Notes under the pieces: generated by a model | The model's database searches: none | Told to the model about the DNA's origin: nothing | The model's input: only the letters and a program-made list of their open reading frames with translations | Shown: in pieces, positions 12,791 through 24,545 of the stretch | How the letters are laid out: the number at the start of each line of letters is the position of its first letter | Position numbering within the stretch: the stretch's first letter is position 1 | From: Heloderma charlesbogerti | Lineage: Eukaryota > Chordata > Lepidosauria > Squamata > Helodermatidae | Direction: 5' to 3' | NCBI GenBank assembly: GCA_026122225.1 | Contig: JANEZZ010001513.1 | Coordinates: 1,426,001 to 1,490,000, forward strand | DNA: 64,000 bases | Program-made: the position numbers and the translations under genes

Positions 12791-13228
12791 AAATCATAGA
12801 ATCATAGAATAGTAGGGTTGGAAGGGGCATACAAGGCCATCGAGTTCAACCCCCTGCTCAGTGCAGGAATCCGAGTCAGAGCATCCCAGACAGATGGCTG
12901 TCCAGCCTCGTCTTGAAGGCCTTCAGTGTGGGAGAGCCCACGGTCTCCATAGGGAATTGGTTCCATTGTCATATTGCTCTAACAGTCAGGAAGTTTTTCC
13001 TGATGTTCAGCTGGAATCTGGCTTCCTGTAACTCGAGCCCATGATTCCATGTCCTGCACTCTGGGATGATCAAGAAGAGATCCTGGCCTTCCTCTCTGTG
13101 ACAACCTTTCAAGTCCTTGAAGAGCGCTATCATATCTCCCCTCAGTCTTCTCTTCTCAAGGCCAAACATGCCCAGTTCTTTCAGTCTCTCTTCATAGGGC
13201 TTTGTTTGCCCTATGGAGTACAAGATCA
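12791..13228 (-). mobile_element. CR1 LINE 3' end
   Basis: An antisense CR1 3' terminus. It starts with the diagnostic tandem ATCATAGAATCATAGAAT and AGTAGGGTTGGAAGGGGC, continues through GGAAGTTTTTCCTGATGTTC and TATCATATCTCCCCTCAGTC, and ends near CTTCATAGGGCTTTG. This is the standard CR1 tail of birds and reptiles. It is 5'-truncated with no coding part. Confidence 0.9.
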
Positions 13229-13916
13229 CAAAAATGGAGTACAAGATCACTCCAAAGAGATCTTTAGATCTTCTTGGTGTTCTTAATGGTTTCTGTGCAG
13301 TCATACATATAGGTTCTGTGCTTGTGCAGAGCACCAGCTTGGAATTATTTAAAGTTTTAGAAAGTAGGAGCTGGCCCTAATTAGGGGGTCTCTGTTCTCA
13401 AGGGTGAGCTTTCCTGTCCATGGCATGCTAGTCCCAATAGGAAGCCCACAGTAATAAATACAGTGCATGACATTATATACGTATAATGCTTACAAGTCAG
13501 ATAGTTTTCTCTTTGTTACTTTGTACATAGAAAAGCAGCCTTGAATTCAACTTCTTTGATGATCATGATTCAGTTTTAAGTGATTAAAAGTATAGTGTTA
13601 AGCTCAGTTTTAAAAAAGATTACTATAAATGAAATTTTACAGAATCCCTTTGAAAGCATGTCTGTTAGTTTTTAATTTTCGTCCACCCTGGATGTGCAGA
13701 AAATACTGTCTTAATTGAAACCATGAGAACTTTGTCATAGTACTGTCAGAGCACCAAATAAGGGTGTCACAGAAGCTGAAACATATATCATTTTCTGCCT
13801 GTTTTTCAAGAATATGGACAAATAATTGATTTAACAAAGAGACTTAATTTGCAGGTTAGTGCAGTTCAGTACTTGGTCCTAGATGTCAGATTTAGATTCG
13901 GTTTACACGCCACACC
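13229..13916. other. Intronic sequence with no recognisable element
   Basis: A small direct duplication of TGGAGTACAAGATCAC occurs at about 13213-13253. Otherwise nothing recognised. Confidence 0.5.
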
Positions 13917-14199
13917 AATTCCTGGGTTATTTAACCCAGGAATTGCTGGGACTGTGCAGCAGTGAGTGAGTGCTCTGTCTCCCATGCCCTCATTGCATAT
14001 ATTTTGAATTAGCTTGCTGGAACGACCCAGGAATGCCCCCTAGGTTGTTATTGCAATGTCAGAACCTGAAACTCTGGATTGTTTAGGGGTTACCCAACCC
14101 AGGGTTTAATCCAACAATCACCCATGGTTGGATTAATCTCTGGGTGGTTTAACCCCTAAATAACCCAGAGTTCCAGGTTCGGACATCACAGTAACAACC
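13917..14199. repeat. Palindromic element with a 73-bp-arm imperfect hairpin
   Basis: Starts with a small perfect palindrome (AATTCCTGGGTTA paired with TAACCCAGGAATT, 13917-13944). The main hairpin has arms 14043-14115 and 14126-14199 around a 10-nt loop; the arms pair with scattered mismatches and share blocks such as TTTAGGGGTTA and TTAATCCAAC. This is typical of a foldback MITE. No coding potential. Confidence 0.7.
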
Positions 14200-14716
14200 C
14201 AGGAATCTGGGTTGTTGATTACAGCTGACTGAAAGTGGTAGCGACAAGTGCACGGGAAGCAACATGCTCACTCACTGGCATGATGTGTGAACCAGCTCTT
14301 ATAGTGCATGTACATATCAGTCAGTTTAATATAGTTTCTGCCCAGGATTTCTACCCTCATACTGTTCTGCCATATGGCAATCTATCCCAGAATCTTTCCT
14401 TGCAGCTTTTTTTTTTTTTTTTACAGCAGTGTATTCCCTCAGTGACTTTAGGATCCCAACCTACTTTTCTGCACTTCTCATACCATCCACAGACATTCAG
14501 CAATTAGCCCATCCTTCATGCAGTTCTTAGTCATGCTGTTCATTCTTAAGTTAGATTTGTACCTGCTTTTTAAATGTCTTTTGTTACATGTAACACTTCA
14601 TCAATTTGCTGTCCCCAGGTCAGTCTCTCTCTTTGTGATCTCCGGGCCAGTAGAGCAGCGAAGGCTGGATCTTGGGATCAAAATCCAGGGCCCCACAGCC
14701 CAGCAGGCCAAAATGC

Positions 14717-14776
14717 CCTGTAGTCGTGATGGTGATATAATTTATACCTGTAGTCATGATGGTGATATGATTTAAG
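14717..14776. repeat. 30-bp tandem duplication
   Basis: Two adjacent copies of a 30-bp unit beginning CCTGTAGTC(G/A)TGATGGTGAT, differing at a few positions. Confidence 0.85.
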
Positions 14777-15084
14777 TTAGTTTAAAATGCAAAACAGCAC
14801 ATACTCAAGAGTATTTTTTTTAATCAGGGTTGGCAAACAGGTTTGTTTTAATGTATCAGAAATGTAGAAGCAGTTGTAAAGCATGGAATGACGGTTGATG
14901 GAGGGGAGATGAGAAATGTTAGTTGTGTGCTTCACAGCTGTAGTAATACATGGGACCATCTAAAGGGGGCTTCTATAAGATCATTACGTCCAGGGTTTAA
15001 AATTAGCTAGCCACACCACTGCTCCAGGCTCCTCTGTTTTATCTGCTTGGGCAGAGTAGCTACAATGCTCAACTCCTGTTAGAT

Positions 15085-15222
15085 CAGGGGTAGGTAACTT
15101 GGTGCCCTCTAGATGTTTTGGACTACATTCCTCAGTGTTTTTGATCATTGGCCATGCTGGCTGGAGCCAGTGGGAGTTGAAGTCTAAGACATGTGGATGA
15201 CACCAGGTTGGAGAAGGCTGGA
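15085..15222. mobile_element. hAT-type MITE (palindromic, about 138 bp)
   Basis: Left end CAGGGGTAGGTAACTTGGTG with GATGTTTTGGACTAC; right half is the approximate reverse complement (GGGAGTTGAAGTC, then ACACCAGGTTGGAGAAGG). Same family as 17349-17486 and 37432-37567, but its right end is too worn to score a target duplication. Confidence 0.65.
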
Positions 15223-16334
15223 CTAAGGAGTCTTCAACTTTGGGGGACCTGTGGGCACATTTCAAAATCTCAGAAACTGTCATGGGCACCACCACAAAAT
15301 GGCTTCTGTGGGGCTTGCCTACTCACAAAGGAGAAGTAACTTCCTCAAAAAACTGTGTACAAGGCAGAGGTTGGGTATGAGTTCCAAACACCAACCTACA
15401 TATTTGCCCCTACAAAACATGCTACAATTGCCATTTCACAGAAGAAAAACCTGATGATGCTGAAACACCGCCCCCAACTCAGAATCAGAACTACCCAGAA
15501 CATGAGACAAAACTACCCCGTCCCCTGAAAACACACACACGCAAACTACTCCCCCCCCAAACACCAGACACACATGCACACAGTACCCCAAGCAAGGTAC
15601 CTCCAGTTGCTGCTGTTCTCCCCCAGGCCCCCAACCTTTTAAAATGTTATTTAAAGTTTTTTTTAATTGGAAGGGGCAGGGTTCTCTGCGAGCACCTAGG
15701 GTTGTGTCTAGGGCACTGTGTTGCTAACCCCAGGACTAAGGAGAGTGTTCTCCTGGCAACTACACCAAGCCAGAAGAAATGGATCCATAGGTGCTACTGT
15801 GCCTGTGACCAAGGTAGTGCCTTCATTATGTCAGTGAGTAAAAAGAAAATCTTTTGATTTCTCCCTTGTTCTTAAAATTCTGGAAACCATTTGGGTTACT
15901 CAGGCTCTGTGTGGCACTGAGGGATAAAAATGCGGGCCTTTGCCATGTAGAGATCAGTATCCAAGACACCTATATCCAGTGTGACCTGCAGCATATATTG
16001 GATCTTCAAAGCTTGTAGATGAGTTGATAGCCAAGATGTCCTTAGCTGGAAAACAAGGCTCATATTTATGCTAATTAGCCATACTTTCAACCATCTTGCA
16101 CATTGTCATTGTTATTTCCCTGATAAGCTCAAATTATACTGGAAAGACAAAAATGTGATACAGTTTTCATATCTGGGGTGCCATTCCTTGTCACTTTACC
16201 TGTATAAGTAAGGACTTCAAACTTGGAAGTCAAAAGTTATGCAAGTTATGATGTGCACTTTTTAATTAACTTGATTGTAATGTTTTGTGGTAGATTTAGA
16301 AATGCATATCCATTCATGGTTTTGTAAGTGGAAA
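15223..16334. other. Intronic sequence with no recognisable element
   Basis: Contains a short A/C-rich patch (15520-15590) and nothing else I can name. Confidence 0.5.
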
Positions 16335-16440
16335 TCTAGTTGTTTGAGGCTGAAATCCTGTTCGTGCTTACTTGGGACTAATTCTCATTGAACCCAGTGG
16401 AACTTTCTGAGAAAATATGCATAAGATTGTGCTGTGAGTT
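16335..16440. repeat. Interspersed palindromic repeat, second copy
   Basis: A diverged copy of the 11958-12050 repeat: GGCTGAAATCCTGTTCGTGC, CTTGGGACTAATTCTCATTG, then ATGCATAAGATTGTGCTG. Confidence 0.5.
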
Positions 16441-16985
16441 TCCTTTATATTGGCTTTCCTTTATATTTGATTTAGGAAACTGAATAGCCATGAAAGAAAA
16501 TTGCGGTGGAAGTCGTTATTGCTGTGAGGAAGTCTCTCCTCTGTCCTTCTTGTCAAACTGAAAGTCTGTGTTGAGGTTGTTCATGAGGGATGTTGCCAGG
16601 TTAATTTGGCATTATTAACTTTAACAGTGATGTTAAACATTACAAACAGTAATGTTTGTAGCTATCTAGGGCTTTAGTACTTATCTATATAGAGAGAAGC
16701 TAATTCCCTACATTCTGTCCACTCCTCATGTGACTGAAAACAGAAATGAAGATGGGGCTATATCTATGGAGGGTCAGGACTATACAAATATTAGTAGACT
16801 TGATTCTTAGAGATTGGGATTGCCAGGTGATTGGGGTTTTATGGTATTCCTACCAGAAAAGTGAATGGTTTGCTATTTACTACTTTGGAGAAAAATAAAT
16901 TCCTGTGCTTGTGGTGAAGATGGCACCTGTTTTCCACCCCTAGCACTGAGTAGCCCAGCCCTTTAAAGGAACCATTAGGGCTTGT

Positions 16986-16987
<2 letters not shown>

Positions 16988-17029
<42 letters not shown>
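16988..17029. repeat. (CT)n microsatellite
   Basis: About 21 uninterrupted CT units, followed closely by a short CA run at 17040-17050. Confidence 0.95.
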
Positions 17030-17031
<2 letters not shown>

Positions 17032-17348
17032 CCTGCCACCCACACACACACATGCAATACTGAAAAGTGTACCTTTCCTATTCAAGAAACATTAATCTTT
17101 CACTTAAAGGGTGACAGTCTTGATAGAACTTATTTCAGTATTTATTTTAAAAGCTGCAGTAAGGATGTAGAAGGAGCAGTCTGAAAATTCAGGCAGAAGT
17201 GAGAACTGTTCAGGGATGGAAACCCTAGCTTCATGGAGCTTAGTGCCCGATCATGTTCCTGTCATCTTAAAAAGAGAAGACAGAAGGAGAAGCTCTTATC
17301 ATGCTGCATGCTCTGCAGGATTGGGTATTACCCCTTGTTCCTTTAGTC

Positions 17349-17486
17349 CAGGGGTAGATAACCTGGTGCCTTCCAGATGTTTTGGACTACCACTCCCATC
17401 ACCACTCCCAGCCATCATGGCCAGTGGTCAGAGATTATGGAAGCTGTAGTCCAGAATGTCTGGAGGACACTGAGTTGCCTGCCCTT
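17349..17486. mobile_element. hAT-type MITE with perfect 8-bp target duplication
   Basis: A 138-bp palindromic element starting CAGGGGTAGATAACCTGGTG and ending TGAGTTGCCTGCCCTT. It is flanked on both sides by CTTTAGTC (17341-17348 and 17487-17494). The 8-bp duplication and CAGGGG-type terminus are characteristic of the hAT superfamily. Non-autonomous: no coding content. Confidence 0.85.
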
Positions 17487-17558
17487 CTTTAGTCAGTAAC
17501 ATGTTGAAAAGTTTGAAAATGTAACAGCTGAACAGACAGATATTGATTTGAATATAGG

Positions 17559-17608
17559 CTCTTTCTTTCTTTCTTTCATTCATTCATTCATTCATTCATT
17601 CATTCATT
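17559..17608. repeat. (CTTT)n(CATT)n tetranucleotide repeat at a LINE 3' end
   Basis: CTTT units to about 17576, then eight CATT units to 17608, abutting the 3' end of LINE copy C. The repeat probably grew from the element's own short tail. Confidence 0.9.
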
Positions 17609-20600
17609 AATTTCTTACTCGCCCATCTGGCCGATCACCTGGCCACTCTGGGTGATGTACAATAATACAAACAGTTTAAAACCAATAAAATTACACATTA
17701 AAACATCTTTTTCTAAAATTTCCCTAGCCCACCCCAAATGCCTGCCTGAACAACCAAGTTTTCAACGCGTGGCGGAAGCTCATTAAAGAGGGGGCATGGC
17801 GGAGTTCCCTAGGGAGAGAGTTCCACAGAGTGGGGCCACCAGAGAGAAGGCCCTCTCCCTCATCCTCACCAGCCTAGCTGTCCTGGCTGATGGGACAGAG
17901 AGAAGGCCATCCGAGGCTGATCTTGTTAAGTGGCCTGTCTGGTGTTGCTGGAGGCGCTCCTTAAGATAGGCTGGGCCAGAACCATATAGGGTTATAAAGG
18001 TCAAAACCAACACCTTGAATTTGGCCTGGAAAATAACTGGTAACCAGTGCAACTCCTTCAGCACCGGAGTGATGTGATCACTGTGGTGGCTGCCTTTAAT
18101 CAGGTGAGCCACCACGTTTTGTATCAGCTGCAGCTTCCGAACTGTCTTCAAGGGTTACACCACGTAGAGCACATTACAGTAGTCTAGACGAGAGGAGACC
18201 AGGGCATGCACTACTGATGGGAGCAGATGGTCAGGAAGGTAGGGGCGCAGCCGCCGTATCAGATGGAGTTGGTACAGTGCTGTCTGGCTCACAGCTGACA
18301 CCTGAGCCTCCATGGACAGCTGGGAGTCTAAGATGACCCCCAGGCTACAGACCTGGTCTTTCAAGGGTAGCCGTACCCCATTCACCACCAGGTCAACATC
18401 CCCCAACCTCCTCTTGTCTCCCACCAAAAGTACCTCGGTCTTGTCAGGGTTCAGCTTATTCCTCCCCATCCAGCCACTCACTGTCTCCAGACATTTGGAC
18501 AGGGATTCTACGGCCAACCTTTGTGAAGATTTAAAAGAGAGGTAGAGCTGCGTGTCATCTGCATATTGATGACACCGCACCCCAAACCTCCTGATGATAG
18601 CCCCCAGCGGCTTCATATAGATGTTAAACAGCATCGGGGAGAGGATGGAACCCTGTGGCACCCCACAAGTGAGCGGCCACGGGTCCAAAACCTCCTCTCC
18701 CAGTGCTACCCTCTGGTACCTGCCGGAGAGGAAGGACCGGAACCACCGTAATACAGTGTCTCCAATGCCCAACCCCTCCAGGCAGTCCAGGAGGATACCG
18801 TGGTCAATGGTATCAAAAGCCTCTGAGAGGTCGAGGAGAACAAGGAAGGAGCATTCGCCCCTATGCAAAGCCCTCCTCATATCATCCACCAAGGCGACCA
18901 AGGCCATTTCTGTCCCATGCCCCGGCCTAAAGCCCGATTGAAATGGAACTAGATAATCTGCTTCTTCCAAGTGTGCCTTCAACTGCATCGCCACCACCTG
19001 CTTATCACCTTGCCCAAAATTGGCAGATTCGAAAAAGGTTAAAAGTTATTCAGAACTTGGGGATCCAAGGAGGGCTTCTTTAAGAGCAGTCTTATCACTG
19101 CCTCCTTGAGAGCTGATGGCATCACTCCCTCCTCAAGGGAGGCGTTCATCACCACCCTGATCCCCTCACCCAGCCTCTCTCTGCAGCTCATAATGATAAT
19201 AATAATCAAGTAAGCAGGTGATCAGCCTTACGGATGAAAGCACGTTGTCCATCAGAAGGAAGAAGCTGGAACCGATCCCACAAAACCGGTTTGCCACAGG
19301 CCGCCTCTTGCTCGCTAACTGCATCCACGGCGCATGGAATAACACTCCTAATCTGATCAATTTTATCTGCAAAGTGCCTTGCCAAGGCCTCACCGGAGGC
19401 CTTAGAATGCTCCAGAGGTTCCGGGGCAACTGGACCGACCAGGCTCTGGACCGCTTGGAACAGTCTCCTGGGACAGCACTCTGCGTACACGATAGAGGCA
19501 GCATAATATTCCTTTTTTGCTGCCTTCACCACCACATAATAGGCTGAAGATACAGCTCTAGCCCATGTCTGATCATCTTTGGAGCGAGACTTCCGCCACT
19601 GGCGCTCTAGCTGTTTCACCTCCTGTTTCAGAGCTCGTAACTTTAGCTTGCGCCATGGTGCAGTCCGAGCCCTGTTCAGGGGGAGAGGTTGTTTCGGAGC
19701 CACCCGATCTAATGCCCCAGTGATTGCGGCATTCCACCCACCCACCAGGGTCTTGACCGAGTGGCCGTTTGTGTGCTCCAGAGAATCCCCAAGGGCATTC
19801 AGGAATCTGTTCAGATCCATAAGACGCCTGGGGCAGACCATTTTAATGGGTCCTCCACCCCTGCAGAGGTTTTGTGGAACCGAGCAACGTCACCAGATAG
19901 TGATCTGACCATGACAAAGGGGTGGTGGATACACCCTCGTCTTCCAGATCACTCCCCGCTTCTCCAGAAACAAACACAAGGTCTAGTGCATGACCAGCTA
20001 CATGGGTGGGCCCAGTTGGAATAGGGTACATGTCCCAGGAAGCCATGGTCTCCATGAAGTCCCGCGTTCCCCCGTGAGGACGGCATCTGAATGTACATTG
20101 AAGTCCCCCAACACCAATATGTTAGGGGACTGTACACGCACATCAGAGACCATCTCAAGCACCTCAGCCAGGGAGTCAGTCGTGCAGTGGGGTGGGCGGT
20201 ACACGAGACTGCCCTTCAGGCCCAACCTCCAGTACATGAACTCAGCAACCTTGGTCTCCCGGAGAGGGGGGACTGGTGAAGACCAAGGACTCGCGGTAGA
20301 TAACAGCCACTCCCCCTCCCCAATCCCCAGCCCTCGGCTGCTGTGCATACGAAAATCCGGCTTGACACGTGGCTGCCAGAGTTGGAGCAGCGGCCTCAGC
20401 CAGCCAGGTCTCTGTAATACATGCCAGATCTGCACCCTCATCCAGGATCATACCATGGATGAGGGAGGTTTTCTGGGTAACAGACCTGGCATTGCAGAGC
20501 AGCAAACGAAGGCCAGAAGATGAGAGTCATGCCTCCCCCATTCATCCTTTGGCTCTGGACAGGCCCGGAACAGGGGACAGATATTACACATCTCTCCCTT

Positions 20601-20900
20601 GTTCCCCTTACCTGGCATGGCCTGCCCTTAGCACTCTGCCAGCACCTGCCACCCAGCCTCTGTATAGTCTGGCCCCCAGCACTCCCCCCACTGCCTCCGT
20701 CAAGTAGACACATGCCCCCTCGCTCCTGCCTATCAGGCAGACTACCCACCCCTAAAAACACAACAGAATCCCCCCAAAACCCACCCCCACCAACAATTTA
20801 ACAAAAAACAAAACAATACATCCCCCTACAAATACACCCAGGCAGGAGTCCACAGGGAGAGCGGTGGTGGCGGCGGCAGCAGCAGCAGCAGGAACACCCT
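17609..20900 (-). mobile_element. L3/CR1-type LINE copy C (longest; endonuclease plus reverse transcriptase)
   Basis: An antisense copy of about 3.3 kb, the most complete LINE here. From right to left the minus strand encodes the AP-endonuclease domain, with LLCNARSVTQK near 20500, ITETWL, LVYRPP, LGDFNVHSD near 20100 and a WSDHYLV motif near 19880. A linker rich in KKEYY-type residues follows. Next is the reverse transcriptase at 18155-18997, with FQSGFRPGHGTE, LDLSEAFDTIDHGIL, GVPQGSILSPMLFNIY and the intact box YADDTQLYLSF. The C-terminal region lies at 17783-18151. Defects seen: an in-frame TAA between LYVV and PLKTV (about 18152) and a one-base loss near 18999. The right edge is GC-rich with GGC/AGC triplets (20860-20900), perhaps its 5' untranslated part. 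Same subfamily as 24546-28647. Confidence 0.88.
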
Positions 20901-21064
20901 CTTCCCCATACTAATTCTCCTTTAGTATGTGAGATTCAATCCTGACTGTATCTCTGGATTAGGGAGATTTTTTGTTCAAAAAAATCAGGTATTACCTTGT
21001 TCAGTTACTACATTCTGTTTAGTCGGAGTACATGAGAGAGGAGGCATGCTTGCCTGAGATATAC

Positions 21065-21420
21065 TAACTTCATGTAAAGCTCTGTGTATAACCTGTATAT
21101 CATAAACATTTTCAAGGTGGTTTAACAATATAAAAACAAAACATATGTAACAGTAAAAACAAGCATTAGCACAAGTAAAGCAGAGATGAACAATGATATA
21201 AAGCAACTAACTGCTATTCCAAATGCTATTGGAAATACCAGGATCTTAATTTGCATCTAGAACCCATTAGTGAAGTGGCTAAGTAAGCCTATTCAGGAAG
21301 GAATTCCCTAGTCTAGGTGCCTCCACTGAAAAGGACATATCTTGTATAGCCAGTGCACATCAGATGGTGAGGGAATATAGACCAGGGTCTCTGAAGATAA
21401 TCTGTGTGAGGAGAAGAAGA
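21065..21420 (-). mobile_element. Diverged LINE 3' fragment
   Basis: Antisense sequence with the layout of an L3/CR1 3' end: ATAAACATTTTCAAGGTGGT at the tail, then GGAATTCCCTAGTCTAGGTG, CTCCACTGAAAAGGACATAT and CCAGGGTCTCTGAAGATAAT, equivalent to the conserved ATTCCACAA...GCCAC...AAGGCCCT blocks of better copies. Confidence 0.5.
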
Positions 21421-21563
21421 TTAATATTGGAAAAGATGGTACTTCTGGTGGTCCTCTGTGAATGTATTTTCTGAACAAGCCCGAAGACGTGGGGCATTTG
21501 CTTGCTTTAATATACCTATTGCTTTCAGTGCTATATCTATTGATGTAATAAACCTACTGCTTT

Positions 21564-21566
<3 letters not shown>

Positions 21567-21601
<35 letters not shown>

Positions 21602-21625
21602 GTGTGTGTGTGTGTGTGTGTGTAC
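21567..21625. repeat. (CT)n(GT)n compound microsatellite
   Basis: About 16 CT units (21567-21598) followed by about 10 GT units to 21625. Confidence 0.95.
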
Positions 21626-24204
21626 ACTTTTATTGTAACAAGTTCTGGATTCTGCTGATGTGGGGTGCTGTTGTCTTTTTTTTTTTAAAAAGGAGGAACT
21701 AAGGGGGAATCTTCAGGATATATTTGTAGGTATATCTACTATCAGTGGACTTTGGAAGTTGAGAGGAGTGAGAGGTCTTATTAGTACTTAGATGTGTTAT
21801 GTGTTTGGATTCATTAATTGTAACCTGGTTGGGGGAATATTTTAACTCTACATGAGGAAGGTCTGCACTATTTCGTCATTCACATTTAAGAAACGACTAG
21901 CAAGTACTTTTTCACTTACTTTAATCCCAAATCTACAATGTAGACTTCCCTTAACTTCATTGTTCTTGCAAGCTTTGAAGCAATGCTGTCACTGGACACT
22001 GCGGAAAGATTTGGGCTTGCTTTCCTAGGCGCCAAGTCATTCAATTAAAATTGATGAAGTATGACATTGGATGCTCCTTGGAAGGGTATTAACTTGCAAA
22101 ACTTCTAACTGTGGATCTTTTCCATATTGTATAAGAATTGTATAATATGTCTGTATTTGCTAACTATAATAGCAAATAATAGAAATGCTGTTTGTAAAGT
22201 CAACCAAAACTCTTATGCTAACATTTCTGAGAAAACAGTTCATGTTGTTTGTGTCTTATATTGGGTAGAAACAGCATTTAAAGAATTGGCATACTGTAGC
22301 TGATCTTTTTATACAACACTACTGCTGCAAGCCATTGGCAAGGATAATGGTGCAGATGTGTGAACATTTATTCTTCCAGGATGCTAATGTAACTTCAACA
22401 TTGTTCCCTCCCATGTATATTCTTCTCTGCTGAACAAGTAGCAGCTTAGTGGAGAGGGAGAAATTTAGATTGGGAAAATACTATATGGAAAGTGTTACAC
22501 TGTTTCCTCAACTCTGTTTCCTTGTTTTGAAGTGTGTGTTAGTGTTTTGGAGGAGATCCCAAGTCTCTCAACATCTCATCTAGTTTGGCCCTTAAAATAA
22601 AGTAGCAACAGGACAAGATGAACTGAATTAGATTTTTTAAAATTACCAGATTAGAAACTTTTTGTAAATTAAGTTCCAACAGTATTTTTTAAATTACTCA
22701 ACATATATGAAACAATAGACATTAGTGTGTATGTGTGTGGTGGGGGGAACAAGGAAGTGCCTCTCTGCAATGCATGAGACTTTAACATACACACACACAC
22801 ACACACACTGCCCCAGTGTGGAATCAATCTTGTAAAGTGATTGGCTCAGTTTTGATATATATATATCTTGGTTCATTAAGATGAGATATGCACAAACATT
22901 GTGCCCATTCATTCCATCTTTGTGCTGCTACTTTTTACCTCCTTTCTTGGCTTGCCACAATTGAAGATGTCCTATGCTTAATTAACTATAGTTTCCCATT
23001 ACATTGAAACTTGGAAATTATGGTTACCAATTTTGGAACAAACCTGAATCTGAAATTAACTTCAAGCTATTGATTCAGATCATGGCTTGTTCCAAAATCA
23101 GAAATTGTTAATTAACCACAGGACTTCTTCAGACATGGTGCATCAAGAAAGGAAGGAGTGGTGCAAGGGCAGAGCATGTAGGCGCCAGTGTCATGCATAC
23201 ATCAGCTTAATAAACTGACATATTTATATCTGAACTAGAATATTGTATATTTGCTGTGCTTTTATTATTATTGTAAGCCTACTATGGGCAAAGAGCAAAG
23301 ATTAAAAATAAAAATTACTTCAACGCTCAAGTTTTAGACGTTGGAACAACATATATGTAGCAGTTCTAAGTATTTAAAAACCTTGCAACTTTTTTAAAAA
23401 ACTATTTCATTATAAGTTTAGTTTTAATTTAAAATGATCTCTGGATTTCATGATTGTGGAGGAAATGAAGTGTTTGGTTCCTGCTCAGAATGTTGTCTCC
23501 TGATGGACTGTTGCTGGGATATGTGCTTAGCTTAGATCCAGGCATGATTTTTATTTAGACACTTCACACAGTTGACACCTTTTTGAAGCCTTTTCTGTGT
23601 ATGCTATAAGATAATGTTTCTTTTTATGTAGAATATAGTTGCCTGCCTACATTCTGCAATATAAGAAAGGGAAAAGGTACTAAAAATATATATCTTGTCA
23701 TTTGTCCACCACAACTATTGTTAGGTCCCCCCCCCACACTGTGTATGTGTGTGTGTGCGCGTGTGCATGTGCGTGTGTGTGTGTAGCTTGAAACATAAGG
23801 AATTTCCCTTACTAGTGGTCTGTAGTGTTAGTGTTTAAGGGATTTCCCTTATTTGCCTCACTATCTCCTGTCTTCTTAATACTACTTTTGATTCTGAATG
23901 TCTTTTTGTGTAGCTAGGATCTTGGTTCAGATAAATAGGTTTCTGAACTAGAAATTGTGGATTTCTACAAATGTTGCCATTAGTAAAGAGGAATCTCTTC
24001 CTGGCAATCCATATTTGTAAATAAAGACCAAAATAGGATCTCTCCCTTGTTGAACTTGGAGGAGGATGGGTGCCTTGCTTTCTTCCTCTCTGGCCGGAAG
24101 AGACATACCCTGTCCCTCTCCCAGGTCTTTTTGCACATGCGGGTTGCAGGGAGAGTTAGTTTCATTATCAAATATGTAATATAACATTATATTTGATAAT
24201 GTTA
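21626..24204. other. Intronic sequence with minor repeats
   Basis: No gene. Contains an (AC)n run at 22788-22808, a TATA run near 22855, a TG/CG-rich run at about 23743-23785 and an inverted repeat near 22978-23122. In the latter, ATTTTGGAACAA followed by GAATCTGAA pairs with TTCAGATC and TTGTTCCAAAAT, suggesting a worn foldback element. Confidence 0.5.
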
Positions 24205-24545
24205 CTTATGCTTTTGATACCACTGAACATTGTATCTTTCTGGGCCATCTTGCTGGGATGGGACTTGGAGGCACCATGTTAAGGGTACTTCAGTCATTTC
24301 TGGAGAGATGGACCCCGAAGGTAATGGGGAGTTTTGTTCCTCCTCATGGCCATTGGCCTTTGGGGTGCCTTGGGGTTCCATCATGATCCCCATGATTTTT
24401 AACATCTGCCTGAAGCTACTGGGAGAAGTCATCCAGAGGTGAGGGACACATACTGAGTGTCATCAGTATGTGGATGCCACACAACTCCACTTTTCTGAAT
24501 AGGTGTCTAGTAGAGGCAAATAGATGAGGGCAAGCAAGCTGGAGC
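24205..24545 (+). mobile_element. Old sense-strand L3/CR1 LINE, left part of the outermost nest layer
   Basis: Sense-strand reverse-transcriptase remnant: an AFDT-like start near 24208, LGHLAGMGLGGTMLRVLQSF, then a GVPWGSIM(I/L)PMIFNICLKLL-like block near 24370 and a remnant of the YADDTQL box near 24470. It stops at KLELN (about 24545), exactly where the minus-strand copy begins, and resumes at 28648 with PDMMEVMLV. The two halves join in the order seen in intact copies (KLKLNPDKTEVLLV). Full of stops and frameshifts. Confidence 0.7.

Noticed and set aside
16839..17057. Open frame with Arg-Glu repeats (also 21421-21658 and 42251-42469)
   Set aside because: Translations of CT, AG and GT microsatellites.
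18312..20801. Several + strand open frames of 60-180 codons over LINE copy C
   Set aside because: They are shadows of the minus-strand reverse transcriptase and endonuclease and share no motif of their own.
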